Of a stretch of DNA of 64,000 bases, positions 31,661 through 40,514 are shown one piece after another. Source of the stretch: Serratia entomophila (lineage in GTDB: Bacteria; Pseudomonadota; Gammaproteobacteria; Enterobacterales; Enterobacteriaceae). The position numbers and the translations under genes are program-made. The stretch spans positions 4,278,001 to 4,342,000 of the forward strand of contig NZ_CP082787.1 in assembly GCF_021462285.1 (NCBI RefSeq), read 5' to 3'. The first letter of the stretch is position 1, and each line of letters opens with the position of its first letter. Below the pieces are notes generated by a model. It ran no database searches. It was not told where the DNA came from and saw only the letters and a program-made list of their open reading frames with translations.

Positions 31661-32731
31661 TCAGCAACCCCAACGCAGCGCGGGCGTTTTCACCGGCGCA
31701 TCCCACAAAGACAACAGCTCGTCATCCACTTTCAGCAGCGTGATGGACACGCCCTGCATGTCCAGCGAGGTGCAGTAAGACCCCACCAGCTTGCGTTCGA
31801 CGAGAATGCCCGCCTCGGCGCAGCGCTCCGCCAAACGGTGGTACACGCCGTACAGCTCGGACAGCGGCGTGGCCCCCAGGTTGTTCACCAGCGCGATAAC
31901 CCGGTCGCCACGCGTCAGCGGCTGCTTGGTCTGGGCTTCATCACGCCATTCGCCCTGTTGGCGATCCCAGACGCGAATGGTGCGCTGGTAGTGGCCGTGG
32001 TCGATCAGAGTATGGAACATGTCGTCCACCGCCGCGTTGAGGGTGGTGAACGGGCGCCGCGCAATGCCCGGCTCGCCGTGAATGCCGACGCCGAATTCCA
32101 TCTCGTTCTCCGCCAGGGTAAACGACGGCTTGCCGGCCGCCGGCACCGTGCAGGCGCCCAGCGCAATGCCAATCGAATGGCCGTGATTGTTGATGCTGTG
32201 GCCCAGCGTCACCAGGCTGTCCAGATCGTCGCCGCGCACGGCGGCGGCACCCAGCAGCTTTTCCATCAGCACGGTATTCGCCACCCCGCGCCGCCCGGCG
32301 GTGAACAGGCTGTCCTTGACCGCCACATCGTCGTCCACCAGCACCGTGGCCACCTGCACCCCGCTGTCGTGCAAGAGTTCGGTGGCGGTTTCAAAGTTCA
32401 GTACGTCGCCGGTGTAGTTTTTGATCAGCAACAGCACCCCGGCGCCGCCGTCGATCGCCTGGCCGCACTCATACATTTTGTCCGGCGTCGGCGAGGTGAA
32501 AATCTCCCCCGGGCAGGCGCCGTCGAGCATGCCTTCGCCAACGAACCCGCAGTGCATCGGTTCATGGCCGCTGCCGCCACCGGACAGGAGTGCCACCTTG
32601 CCCGCCACCGGCGCATCGGCGCGGGTGACAAACACCGGCTCCTGATGCACCAGCAGCTCGGGGTGCGCCTCGGCCAGCCCCTGCAGCTGCTCATCCAGCA
32701 CCGACTCAACCTGATTGATCAGTTTCTTCAC
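31661..32731 (-). CDS. dhaK: Dihydroxyacetone kinase substrate subunit DhaK
   Basis: The 356-aa subunit holds dihydroxyacetone covalently as a hemiaminal on His218 (GVGIHGEPG), the same residue number as E. coli DhaK. The glycine-rich substrate loop GGGSGHEPMH is at 51-60. The product is dihydroxyacetone phosphate, feeding glycolysis. DhaK also acts as co-repressor of DhaR in E. coli. It is the first gene of the operon, and two paired dyads lie 108-154 bp upstream of its start. Confidence 0.95.
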   Translation of the reverse strand: MKKLINQVESVLDEQLQGLAEAHPELLVHQEPVFVTRADAPVAGKVALLSGGGSGHEPMHCGFVGEGMLDGACPGEIFTSPTPDKMYECGQAIDGGAGVLLLIKNYTGDVLNFETATELLHDSGVQVATVLVDDDVAVKDSLFTAGRRGVANTVLMEKLLGAAAVRGDDLDSLVTLGHSINNHGHSIGIALGACTVPAAGKPSFTLAENEMEFGVGIHGEPGIARRPFTTLNAAVDDMFHTLIDHGHYQRTIRVWDRQQGEWRDEAQTKQPLTRGDRVIALVNNLGATPLSELYGVYHRLAERCAEAGILVERKLVGSYCTSLDMQGVSITLLKVDDELLSLWDAPVKTPALRWGC

Positions 32732-33056
32732 GGTTAGTTCCTCGTTAGGCCAAGGGGCGCAACGCGCCGGGCCGTGGCCGGGTTGTATCAGATTTGACTA
32801 TAAGCCCTGAAGGCGGCCTGGCGAGCCGTGCCGTTTTCGTTCCATTATGGAACCTGATTATGCTGCGAACGTTTCATAATGAAACTGCGGCGGCGGTTTT
32901 TTCGCCGTGAAAGCGAACTGGCGCACAACCTAACGTATAGCTGCGTAAAGAGTGGATTCTACGGGTGTTTCAGCTTTAATTTTGACCATGTTTCCCCTAT
33001 CCTTAGCGCCACTACTGGGAAAGGGCGAAAACAGCCCGCAGATGGGATTGATAACG
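32732..33056. other. dhaK-ygiB divergent intergenic region
   Basis: This 325-bp gap serves the minus-strand dha operon and the plus-strand ygiBC. Two similar 15-bp dyads (32839-32853 and 32871-32885) are the outstanding structure. The right half, about 32940-33050, should hold the ygiB leader. No other gene is supported; an in-frame upstream extension of ygiB to 32952 is rejected. Confidence 0.5.
32839..32885 (-). promoter_or_regulatory. Two phased dyads, candidate DhaR operators
   Basis: GTTCCAT-T-ATGGAAC (32839-32853) and GTTTCAT-A-ATGAAAC (32871-32885) are both perfect 7+1+7 inverted repeats sharing the form GTTYCATWATGRAAC. Their centres are 32 bp apart, about three helical turns. Symmetric, phased sites ahead of dhaK fit binding by the Fis-type helix of DhaR. 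The assignment is inference. Confidence 0.55.
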
Positions 33057-33725
33057 ATGAAACGGACAAAAAACATCAACCAAGAGACGTTCCGCAAATC
33101 CTGGCGCAGCTATCGCGTAGCGCCCGTGGCCTTGGCGATCGGCGCCGCCTTTATGCTGGCCGGCTGCGAGAAGAGCGACGAAACCGTCTCCATGTATCAG
33201 AATGCCGACGACTGCTCGCGTTCGAATCCTTCGATGAGCGAACAGTGCACCACCGCCTACAACAACGCGCTGAAAGAAGCCGAAAAAACCGCGCCTAAAT
33301 ACGCCACCCGCGAAGACTGCGTCGCCGAGTTCGGCGAAGCGCAGTGCACCCAAACGCCTGCCCCGGCGCAGGCGGGCATGGCGGCGGAATCGCAAAGCAG
33401 CGGCAGCTTCTGGATGCCGCTGATGGCCGGCTACATGATGGGCCGCATGATGGGCGGCTCCGGCTTTGCCCAGCAGCCGCTGTTCACCTCCAAAAACGCC
33501 GCCAGCCCGGCTAACGGCAAGTTCGTCGACGCCAGCGGTAAAAGCTACGGCCCGGCCACCGCCGGCGGCCGCACCATGACGGTACCGAAAACCGCCATGG
33601 CGCCAAAGCCTGCGGTCACCAACACCGTAACCCGCGGCGGCTTCGGTGAAACCGTAGCCAAGCAGACCAGCATGCAGCGCAGCAGCGCCACCTCCAACTC
33701 CAGCTCTCGCAGCATGGGCGGTTGA
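33057..33725 (+). CDS. ygiB: DUF1190 lipoprotein-like protein YgiB
   Basis: This 222-aa protein matches E. coli YgiB: a basic N-terminus, a hydrophobic segment ending in lipobox-like LAGC (about 35-38), Cys-containing segments ([24 protein letters not shown]), and a Gly/Ser-rich C-terminus ending SRSMGG. Function is unknown; it is co-transcribed with ygiC. I start at MKRTKNIN (33057), conserved in E. coli. Confidence 0.92.
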   Translation: MKRTKNINQETFRKSWRSYRVAPVALAIGAAFMLAGCEKSDETVSMYQNADDCSRSNPSMSEQCTTAYNNALKEAEKTAPKYATREDCVAEFGEAQCTQTPAPAQAGMAAESQSSGSFWMPLMAGYMMGRMMGGSGFAQQPLFTSKNAASPANGKFVDASGKSYGPATAGGRTMTVPKTAMAPKPAVTNTVTRGGFGETVAKQTSMQRSSATSNSSSRSMGG

Positions 33726-33728
33726 TGC

Positions 33729-34889
33729 ATGAAACGCGTTGCAATTGCCGAGCGCCCGGACTGGCGCGAAAAAGCCACTGAATTCGGCTTCAAATTCCAC
33801 ACCATGTACGGCGAACCCTACTGGTGTGAAGACGCCTATTACCAGTTCACGCTGGCGCAGATTGAAGAGATCGAAAGCGTTACCGCCGAACTGCACCAGA
33901 TGTGTCTGCAGGTGGTGGAGAAAGTGGTCGCCAGCGACGAGCTGATGGCCAAGTTCTGCATCCCGAAACACACCTGGGAGTTCGTGCGCAGCTCCTGGCG
34001 CACCAACCAGCCTTCGCTGTATTCGCGCCTCGATCTGGCCTACGACGGCGTCAACCCGCCGAAGCTGCTGGAGAACAACGCCGATACGCCAACCTCACTG
34101 TACGAAGCGGCCTTTTTCCAATGGCTGTGGCTGGAAGACCAGATCAACGCCGGCAAGCTGGATCCGGAATCGGACCAGTACAACAGCCTGCAGGAGAAGC
34201 TGATCGAGCGCTTCGCCGAGCTAAAAGCGCAGCACGGCTTTGGCCTGCTGCACCTGGCCTGCTGCCAGGACAGCGAGGAAGATCGCGGCACCGTGCAATA
34301 TCTGCAGGACTGCGCGCTGGAGGCCGGCCTGCCGACCGAGTTCCTGTTTATGGAAGAGATTGGCCTCGGCGAAAAAGGCCAGTTCACCGATTTGCAGGAT
34401 CAGGTGATCGGCAACCTGTTCAAGCTGTATCCGTGGGAGTTTATGCTGCGCGAGATGTTCTCGACCAAGCTGGAAGACGCCGGCGTGCGCTGGCTGGAGC
34501 CGGCCTGGAAAAGCATCATCTCCAACAAGGCGCTGCTGCCGCTGCTGTGGGAGATGTTCCCGAACCATCCGAACCTGTTGCCGGCCTACTTCGCGCAAGA
34601 CGATCACCCGCAGCTGGATCATTACGTCACCAAACCGCTGTTCTCGCGCGAAGGTGCCAATATCCAGATTGTCGAAAACGGTCAGGAAGTGGCGCGCGTC
34701 GATGGCCCTTACGGTGAAGAAGGCATGATTGTGCAGCAGTTCCACGCGCTGCCGCAGTTTGAAGGCAGCTATACGCTGATCGGCAGCTGGCTTGTCAACG
34801 ATCGGCCGTGCGGCATTGGCCTGCGTGAAGATCGTGAACTGATCACTCAGGATCTTTCGCGCTTCTATCCGCATACCATACTTGGCTAA
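33729..34889 (+). CDS. ygiC: Glutathionylspermidine-synthase-like ATP-grasp protein YgiC
   Basis: This 386-aa protein of the GSP-synthase C-terminal family is identical in length to E. coli YgiC. Conserved stretches include [12 protein letters not shown] near the start and the ATP-grasp region [18 protein letters not shown]. The family ligates amines to peptide carboxylates; YgiC itself has no proven substrate. The start lies 3 bp after the ygiB stop, so the two are translationally linked. Confidence 0.92.
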   Translation: MKRVAIAERPDWREKATEFGFKFHTMYGEPYWCEDAYYQFTLAQIEEIESVTAELHQMCLQVVEKVVASDELMAKFCIPKHTWEFVRSSWRTNQPSLYSRLDLAYDGVNPPKLLENNADTPTSLYEAAFFQWLWLEDQINAGKLDPESDQYNSLQEKLIERFAELKAQHGFGLLHLACCQDSEEDRGTVQYLQDCALEAGLPTEFLFMEEIGLGEKGQFTDLQDQVIGNLFKLYPWEFMLREMFSTKLEDAGVRWLEPAWKSIISNKALLPLLWEMFPNHPNLLPAYFAQDDHPQLDHYVTKPLFSREGANIQIVENGQEVARVDGPYGEEGMIVQQFHALPQFEGSYTLIGSWLVNDRPCGIGLREDRELITQDLSRFYPHTILG

Positions 34890-34908
34890 CTGCGGCTCTG
34901 AAAGTGAA

Positions 34909-34937
34909 AACGCCAGTCAAAGACTGGCGTTTTTTAT
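34909..34937. terminator. ygiC terminator
   Basis: AACGCCAGTC and GACTGGCGTT form a 10-bp stem followed by TTTTA. Convergent ygiD ends at 34938 and may use the other side. Confidence 0.85.
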
Positions 34938-35720
34938 TTAGCCTACCTGCACCGAGAGCATGCTTAACGCCCCCATTTCAATGCCGTCTATCGGCACGCT
35001 AATCGCTTCCCGGCCGTCCCAGCTACCGAGCACGTACAGCAGTGGCAGATAGTGTTCCGGCGTCGGGTTCGACAACCCCGCCCCGTCATGTTGCATAAAA
35101 TTCACCAGCGGGTGTTGGTCACCCTGGTAAGTCAGGTTATCACGCACAAAACGGTTGAAAGACTCCGCCCAGGGATAGGGGCTGGTATCGCCCTGCCACT
35201 TCACCATGCGCAGGTTGTGCACCACATTGCCGCTGGCGACTATCATCACCCCCTGCTCGCGCAGCGCGGCCAGCTTACGGCCCAGCTCATAGTGGTAAGC
35301 CGCCGGTTGGGTGCCGTCGATGCTCAACTGCACCACCGGAATATCCGCGTCGGGATACATTTTGATCAACACCCCCCAGGTGCCGTGATCCAGACCCCAC
35401 TCGCTGAGATCCGCAGTCACCTTCGCCGGCGTCAATAGCTGCTGCAGCTGCGCCGCCAGTGCCGGCGAACCCGGCGCCGGGTATTGCGTGTCAAACAGCG
35501 CCTGCGGGAAACCGCCGAAATCGTGGATCGTCTTCGGTTTCTCCATCGCCGTCACTGCGGTGCCGCGGGTGTACCAGTGGGCGGAAACCGCCACTATCGC
35601 CTTCGGACGCGGCAATGACTCACCCAACGCACGCCATGCCTGGGTGTAGCGATTTTCTTCCAGCACGTTCATCGGGCTGCCGTGGCCGAGAAAAAGTGCA
35701 GGCATACGAGAGGTGTTCAT
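34938..35720 (-). CDS. ygiD: 4,5-DOPA extradiol dioxygenase YgiD
   Basis: This 260-aa class III extradiol dioxygenase has zinc/iron-binding histidines visible in FLGHGSPMN and VSAHWYTRG, and a further His in ASGNVVHNLRMV. E. coli YgiD cleaves L-DOPA at the 4,5 bond. I start at MNTSRMPAL (35720), with AAGGAAACGCT ahead; the longer frame to 35867 covers the promoter region. It is divergent from the phosphatase at 36023. Confidence 0.9.
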   Translation of the reverse strand: MNTSRMPALFLGHGSPMNVLEENRYTQAWRALGESLPRPKAIVAVSAHWYTRGTAVTAMEKPKTIHDFGGFPQALFDTQYPAPGSPALAAQLQQLLTPAKVTADLSEWGLDHGTWGVLIKMYPDADIPVVQLSIDGTQPAAYHYELGRKLAALREQGVMIVASGNVVHNLRMVKWQGDTSPYPWAESFNRFVRDNLTYQGDQHPLVNFMQHDGAGLSNPTPEHYLPLLYVLGSWDGREAISVPIDGIEMGALSMLSVQVG

Positions 35721-36022
35721 AGCGTTTCCTTGGTTAATCATCTGCGTTATGGCGATTAGATTACGCCCTTTGCCACGCCGACACAGCCGGATAACGGTGA
35801 TGATGATATTCAATAAATTTGAATGGTTAACATCAGGCGAGCGCTGGGTGGGAAATACTTCGAACACATTCCATAACCTTTATGAATATCAAAGTATTAC
35901 TGCCACCCAAGTCTGATTTATGAACAATTTGCGTATTCTTTTTGAACGCAAAACATACAATGGACGTCGCTGCCGGCGGCATTCGGCAACATGGGAAATA
36001 CAGCATAACCAAGGAGGAATAT
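35721..36022. other. ygiD-phosphatase divergent intergenic region
   Basis: This 302-bp AT-rich gap contains a 17-bp dyad ATTCAA-N5-TTGAAT at 35808-35824 and a strong AAGGAGG ribosome site at 36011-36017. I looked for a Pho box (two CTGTCAT-like repeats) and did not find one. Confidence 0.5.
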
Positions 36023-37543
36023 ATGTTCAGATCCACTCTGGCTCTCTCAATCTCCCTGCTTATCGCCTGGACGGCAACCGCAAACGCAGAGGAAGAAGCC
36101 CAGCTGGTGCAGCGGGACGATCCTTATTTCACCCAGGCGCAGGAACAGCTGCAGCGCATACTGGCGCAGCAAATAAATACCCGTCAGGCAAAAAACGTCA
36201 TCCTGGTGGTCGGTGACGGCATGGGTTTTTCAACCGTTACCGCCGCACGCATTTTTGAAGGGCAGCAGCGCGGCGTTGACGGCGAATCCAACGTGCTGGC
36301 GTGGGAGGCCTTCCCCTATCTGGCGGCCGCCAAAACCTACTCCGCCAACGCCCAGATCACCGACTCCGCGCCAAGCGCGGTGGCGATGACCACCGGCGTT
36401 AAAACCATCAATGACCTGATGGGGCTGGACCATACCGCAACCCTCAACAGCTGCGAGGACCAAAAAACCAAAGCGGTGACCACCCTGTGGGAAATGGCCG
36501 CTACGCTGGGGATGTCTACCGGTGCGATCACCACCGCCACCGTCACCCATGCCACCCCGGGCGCCACCTACGCGCATATCGCCAACCGCGACTGGGAATC
36601 CGATGCCAAAATGCCTGCAGACGCCCTGGCGGCCGGCTGCCGCGATATCGCCAGCCAACTGGTGGAAATGAAATATGGCAACGGCCTCAACGTCGCTATG
36701 GGCGGCGGACGCGCCAACTTCCTCCCCGACAGCGCAATCGACCCTGAATATCCCGACAAACGCGGGGCCAGAAAGGATGGCCGGGATCTGACGCAGGCCT
36801 GGCTTAAACGCTATGGCGCACGCGGCAGCTATGTGTGGAATCTGGCGCAGTTCGATAAGCTCGATCCCGCCAATGTCGATCATGTGCTGGCGCTGTTTGA
36901 ACCTTCGCACATGAATTTCGAGCACGACCGGCGACAGGATGCGGCGGGTGAGCCCTCGCTGGCGGAAATGGCCGGCAAGGCCATCGATATACTGAGCAAG
37001 AACCCCGAGGGCTACCTGCTGCTGGTTGAAGGCGGGCGCATCGATCACGGCAGCCACAACGGCAACGCCTACCGCACCCTGACGGACGCCGTCGCGCTTA
37101 ACGAGGCGGTGAAGACCATCATCAGCAAGGTCAACGTGGACGATACGCTGGTCATTGTGACCGGCGATCACAGCCATACGCTGACCATTGCCGGCTACGC
37201 CAAACGCGGCAATCCGATCCTCGGCATTTCGCTGGGCGTTGACGGTAAACCCATGCTGGGCAGCGACGGCAAACCTTACACCACCCTCGGCTTCGCCAAC
37301 GGCCCCGGCGGCGCCATCCCGCTGACGGAACGCCCGATGCTTACCATGGAGCAGGCCACCGCGCCCGACTTTATCCAGCCGGCGCTGGTGCCGATGAAAA
37401 GCGAAACCCACGGCGGTGAAGATCTCGGCATCTATGCCATCGGCCCCTGGGCGCATCTGTTCCAGGGCACGGTCGAAGAAAACTACAGCTTCCACGTGAT
37501 GAATTACGCCAGCCGCATCGGCGAGCGGCTGTCAAAACGGTAA
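36023..37543 (+). CDS. PhoA-type alkaline phosphatase
   Basis: The 506-aa precursor has signal MFRSTLALSISLLIAWTATA, cleaving near ANA/EEE. The metal and nucleophile sites of the alkaline phosphatase fold are present: VVGDGMG (Asp65), TDSAPSAVAMTTG with nucleophile Ser115, GRIDHGSHN, and TGDHSHTL. It is longer than E. coli PhoA (471 aa) and belongs to the eukaryote/Vibrio-like branch. It releases phosphate from monoesters in the periplasm. Lack of a visible Pho box leaves its regulation open. E. coli has no such gene between ygiD and ribB. Confidence 0.9.
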   Translation: MFRSTLALSISLLIAWTATANAEEEAQLVQRDDPYFTQAQEQLQRILAQQINTRQAKNVILVVGDGMGFSTVTAARIFEGQQRGVDGESNVLAWEAFPYLAAAKTYSANAQITDSAPSAVAMTTGVKTINDLMGLDHTATLNSCEDQKTKAVTTLWEMAATLGMSTGAITTATVTHATPGATYAHIANRDWESDAKMPADALAAGCRDIASQLVEMKYGNGLNVAMGGGRANFLPDSAIDPEYPDKRGARKDGRDLTQAWLKRYGARGSYVWNLAQFDKLDPANVDHVLALFEPSHMNFEHDRRQDAAGEPSLAEMAGKAIDILSKNPEGYLLLVEGGRIDHGSHNGNAYRTLTDAVALNEAVKTIISKVNVDDTLVIVTGDHSHTLTIAGYAKRGNPILGISLGVDGKPMLGSDGKPYTTLGFANGPGGAIPLTERPMLTMEQATAPDFIQPALVPMKSETHGGEDLGIYAIGPWAHLFQGTVEENYSFHVMNYASRIGERLSKR

Positions 37544-37563
37544 TACCCTCTGCTCTGACGCAT

Positions 37564-37596
37564 AAAAAAAGCCGCATAACGCGGCTTTTTTTATCG
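37564..37596. terminator. Terminator between the phosphatase and ribB
   Basis: AAAAAAAGCCGC-ATAAC-GCGGCTTTTTTT is a GC stem with A- and T-runs on the two sides, serving the plus-strand phosphatase and the minus-strand ribB. Confidence 0.88.
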
Positions 37597-37614
37597 TCGA
37601 AAGCTCAGGCTGGA

Positions 37615-38268
37615 TCAGCTGGCTTTCTGCTCATGGGCCTGACGGTAGGCCACCAGATCCTCGATGGTCAGCACCACCATGTCGTGCTGTTTGGCGAATG
37701 CGATCACTTCCGGCGCATGCGCCATGCTGCCGTCATCGTTGGTCAGTTCGCACAGCACGCCGGCAGGTTTGAAACCGGCCATCGCCACCAGATCGATAGT
37801 CGCTTCGGTATGGCCGCGGCGGCTCAGCACGCCGCCCGGCTGCGCACGCAGCGGGAACACGTGGCCAGGGCGGTTCAAATCGCTCGGCTTGGCGTTGTCG
37901 GCCACCGCCGCGCGGATGGTGGTCAGGCGGTCGGAAGCGGAAACCCCGGTAGTCACGCCCTGCGCCGCTTCGATGGTGACGGTGAAGGCGGTCTGGAACT
38001 GGCTGGAGTTGTTGGTCACCATCATCGGCAGCTCGAGCTGCTGACGGCGTTCTTCGGTGATACACAGGCACACGATACCGCTGCCGTGGCGAATGGTCAG
38101 CGCCATTTGCTCTACGGTCATGGTTTCTGCGGCGAAGATCATATCACCTTCGTTTTCACGGTTTTCGTCATCGAGCACCATTACGCCGCGCCCGTTGCGC
38201 AGTGCATCAAGAGCGCGTTCAACGCGTTCCGTCGGCGTGCCGAAATCTGAAAGTAGCGTCTGATTCAT
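37615..38268 (-). CDS. ribB: 3,4-dihydroxy-2-butanone-4-phosphate synthase RibB
   Basis: This 217-aa enzyme is identical in length to E. coli RibB. Active-site motifs are [11 protein letters not shown] (about 33-43), RHGSGIVC and [11 protein letters not shown]. It converts ribulose 5-phosphate to formate and the four-carbon unit of riboflavin. I start at MNQTLLSDF (38268). Expression is governed by the FMN riboswitch in its leader. Confidence 0.96.
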   Translation of the reverse strand: MNQTLLSDFGTPTERVERALDALRNGRGVMVLDDENRENEGDMIFAAETMTVEQMALTIRHGSGIVCLCITEERRQQLELPMMVTNNSSQFQTAFTVTIEAAQGVTTGVSASDRLTTIRAAVADNAKPSDLNRPGHVFPLRAQPGGVLSRRGHTEATIDLVAMAGFKPAGVLCELTNDDGSMAHAPEVIAFAKQHDMVVLTIEDLVAYRQAHEQKAS

Positions 38269-38334
38269 GGTAAAAAACCTCATTAGAAAATTATGGATTA
38301 CCAGAACCAGGGCGATCTTGAGGAGTAGCTAGCA

Positions 38335-38383
38335 ATAGCTAAAAAAATAACGCAAGCGGGCGCAAACCCGGCAGATACCGTTA
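38335..38383 (-). promoter_or_regulatory. Expression platform of the FMN riboswitch
   Basis: Just after the aptamer, the minus strand reads a GC-rich hairpin (CGGG-TTTGCG-CCCG) and then a T-rich run TTATTTTTTT. This looks like a conditional terminator. About 70 bp then remain to the ribB start. Confidence 0.55.
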
Positions 38384-38539
38384 CTCTCTCCCATCCGGAC
38401 TATAACCGTCGGCCCCGGAATTACACCGGATCTGCTGACCTCTAACCGGCCTTAACAGGCTGGCTGAGCGCTCGCGGGCTTTCACCGTAGAAGGTGATTT
38501 ACCGCCGGTGGGGACTTGCACCCCGCCCTGAGAATAAGC
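38384..38539 (-). ncRNA. FMN riboswitch (RFN element) of ribB
   Basis: Read on the minus strand, the leader starts with TCAGGGCGGGGTGCAAGTCC, then CACCGGCGGTAAATC, an internal variable stem, AGCCCGCGAGCG, GGTCAGCAGATCCGGTG and ends with the GACGGTTATAGTCCGGATGG block. These are the conserved RFN segments of the six-helix FMN aptamer in the correct order. FMN binding lowers ribB expression. Confidence 0.96.
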
Positions 38540-38686
38540 AGATTGACTATAACGCTAATGGTTAAACAGGGCAATTGGCAAAAGCACAATTCAGCCACAG
38601 GCGGCGAATGCGGTTAATAGTTTATCCGGCGGGCAACTCGCATTACACTAAGCGACAGCTATTAAAAACTCTGAAAGGGATACGCC

Positions 38687-38962
38687 ATGATTGACCCGAA
38701 AAAAATTGAACAGATCGCGCGCCAGGTTCATGAATCCATGCCTAAAGGCGTCCGTGAATTCGGGGAAGACGTTGAGAAAAAAATCCGTCAGGTGCTGCAA
38801 TCGCAGCTGACCCGTCTGGACTTGGTCAACCGCGAAGAGTTCGACGTGCAGACTCAGGTGCTGTTGCGCACCCGCGAGAAGCTGGCGTTGCTGGAGCAGC
38901 GCATGGCCGAGCTGGAAGACAAGCTGAATACGGCGCCGGCCGCCAGGCAGGAAGACGAATAA
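38687..38962 (+). CDS. ubiK: Ubiquinone biosynthesis accessory factor UbiK
   Basis: The 91-aa protein (formerly YqiC, BMFP family) has a basic helical N-terminus and a C-terminal coiled coil of heptads ([18 protein letters not shown]). It binds UbiJ and lipids and supports the aerobic ubiquinone biosynthesis complex. GAAAGGGA is the ribosome site. In E. coli glgS lies between it and hldE; no glgS is seen here. Confidence 0.92.
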   Translation: MIDPKKIEQIARQVHESMPKGVREFGEDVEKKIRQVLQSQLTRLDLVNREEFDVQTQVLLRTREKLALLEQRMAELEDKLNTAPAARQEDE

Positions 38963-38971
38963 TTTTTACCA

Positions 38972-38995
38972 AGGGCGCGGCAACGCGCCCTTGTT
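38972..38995. terminator. Terminator between ubiK and hldE
   Basis: AAGGGCGCG-GCAA-CGCGCCCTT is a 9-bp stem with a GNRA-like loop between the convergent genes. T-richness is slight on the plus side. Confidence 0.7.
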
Positions 38996-39007
38996 GATAG
39001 GCCGGAG

Positions 39008-40438
39008 TTAACCGCGCCCGTCTTTGATGGCCTTGATGATGTTGGTGGTCGACAGGCCGTCTTCAAAGTTCAGTACTTTGACCTCGCCGCCGTTAGCCCA
39101 CACCTCGGCGCTGCCGGCGATGTCTTCCGGCTTGTAATCACCGCCCTTCACCAGCAGATCCGGCAGGATATCGGCAATCAGGCGCTGCGGCGTATCTTCC
39201 TCGAACGGCACCACCCAATCGACCGCTTCCAGCGCGCCCAATACTATCATGCGGTTTTCCAGCGCGTTGACCGGGCGGGTTTCGCCCTTCAGACGCTTGG
39301 TGGAAGCGTCGCTGTTGACCGCCACGATCAGCCGATCGCCCAGCTTACGCGCATTGGCCAGATAGGAAACGTGGCCGGCATGCAGAATGTCGAAGATGCC
39401 GTTGGTCATCACCACCTTTTCACCGCGCTGGCGCGCCTGCGCCACGGCGGTTTTCAACTGGGCTTCGGTCATCACGCCAAAGCCGGTTTCGGCGCGGCCG
39501 CGCACCGCGTTCTCCAGTTCGATCGGCGAAACGGTCGACGTCCCCAGTTTACCGACCACCACGCCGGCAGCGGCGTTGGCCAGGAAGCAGGACTCTTCCA
39601 GGGTATTGCCTGCGGCCAGAGCGGCGGCCAGCACGCCTATCACGGTATCGCCGGCGCCGGTCACGTCGAACACTTCCTGCGCCTGAGTCGGCAGGTGCAG
39701 CGGCGCAATGCCCGGCTGCAGCAGCGTCATGCCGTGCTCGGAACGGGTCACCAGCAGCGCGGACAGCTCAAAATCCGCCACCAGCTTCATGCCGCGTTCC
39801 ACCAGCTCGGCTTCATCCTTGCAGTGGCCTACCACCGCCTCGAATTCGGACAGGTTCGGCGTCAGCAGCGTAGCGCCGCGATAACGTTCAAAATCAGAGC
39901 CTTTCGGATCGATCAGCACCGGCACCTTGGCGGCACGCGCCAGCTGGATCATGCCCTGTACCTGGCTCAGCGCGCCCTTGGCGTAGTCGGAGAGCACCAG
40001 CGCGCCAATCTGCGGCAGCGCCTGCTGGATGCGCTCAAACATCGGCTGCGGATCGACATTGGAGAAACCTTCTTCGAAGTCGAGGCGGATCAGCTGCTGG
40101 TTGCGCGACAGCACGCGCAGCTTGGTGATGGTCGGATGGGTCGGCACCGAAACAAAGTCGCAGCGCACGTTAACTTCGTTCAGTTTGGCGCTCAGCGCCC
40201 GCGCCGCATCGTCGATGCCGGTCAGGCCCACCAGGCGGGAATTGGCGCCCAGCGCAGCAATGTTCATCGCCACGTTAGCCGCGCCGCCGGGACGCTCTTC
40301 GATGGTATCGACCTTGACTACCGGCACCGGGGCTTCCGGTGAAATACGGCTGGTCGGCCCATACCAATAGCGATCCAACATGACGTCGCCTACCACCAGT
40401 ACACCGGCGCGGCGAAAATCAGGCAGCGTAACTTTCAT
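39008..40438 (-). CDS. hldE: Bifunctional heptose kinase/adenylyltransferase HldE
   Basis: This 476-aa two-domain enzyme has a ribokinase-fold N-terminal half (about 1-318; [24 protein letters not shown]) that phosphorylates D-glycero-D-manno-heptose 7-phosphate. Its nucleotidyltransferase C-terminal half (about 344-476; [15 protein letters not shown] with HxGH) makes ADP-heptose. It supplies the LPS inner core. It lies downstream of glnE with a 76-bp gap, as in E. coli. Confidence 0.96.
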   Translation of the reverse strand: MKVTLPDFRRAGVLVVGDVMLDRYWYGPTSRISPEAPVPVVKVDTIEERPGGAANVAMNIAALGANSRLVGLTGIDDAARALSAKLNEVNVRCDFVSVPTHPTITKLRVLSRNQQLIRLDFEEGFSNVDPQPMFERIQQALPQIGALVLSDYAKGALSQVQGMIQLARAAKVPVLIDPKGSDFERYRGATLLTPNLSEFEAVVGHCKDEAELVERGMKLVADFELSALLVTRSEHGMTLLQPGIAPLHLPTQAQEVFDVTGAGDTVIGVLAAALAAGNTLEESCFLANAAAGVVVGKLGTSTVSPIELENAVRGRAETGFGVMTEAQLKTAVAQARQRGEKVVMTNGIFDILHAGHVSYLANARKLGDRLIVAVNSDASTKRLKGETRPVNALENRMIVLGALEAVDWVVPFEEDTPQRLIADILPDLLVKGGDYKPEDIAGSAEVWANGGEVKVLNFEDGLSTTNIIKAIKDGRG

Positions 40439-40514
40439 CCGATAACTCCAAAAAAGAACAAAATTTTAGTGGCGCAGATATTACCACAGACCTCCGGAAT
40501 ACCTGCAAAACGTA

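Noticed and set aside
35721..36022. Pho box before the alkaline phosphatase
   Set aside because: No pair of CTGTCAT-like heptamers at 11-bp spacing could be found by eye.
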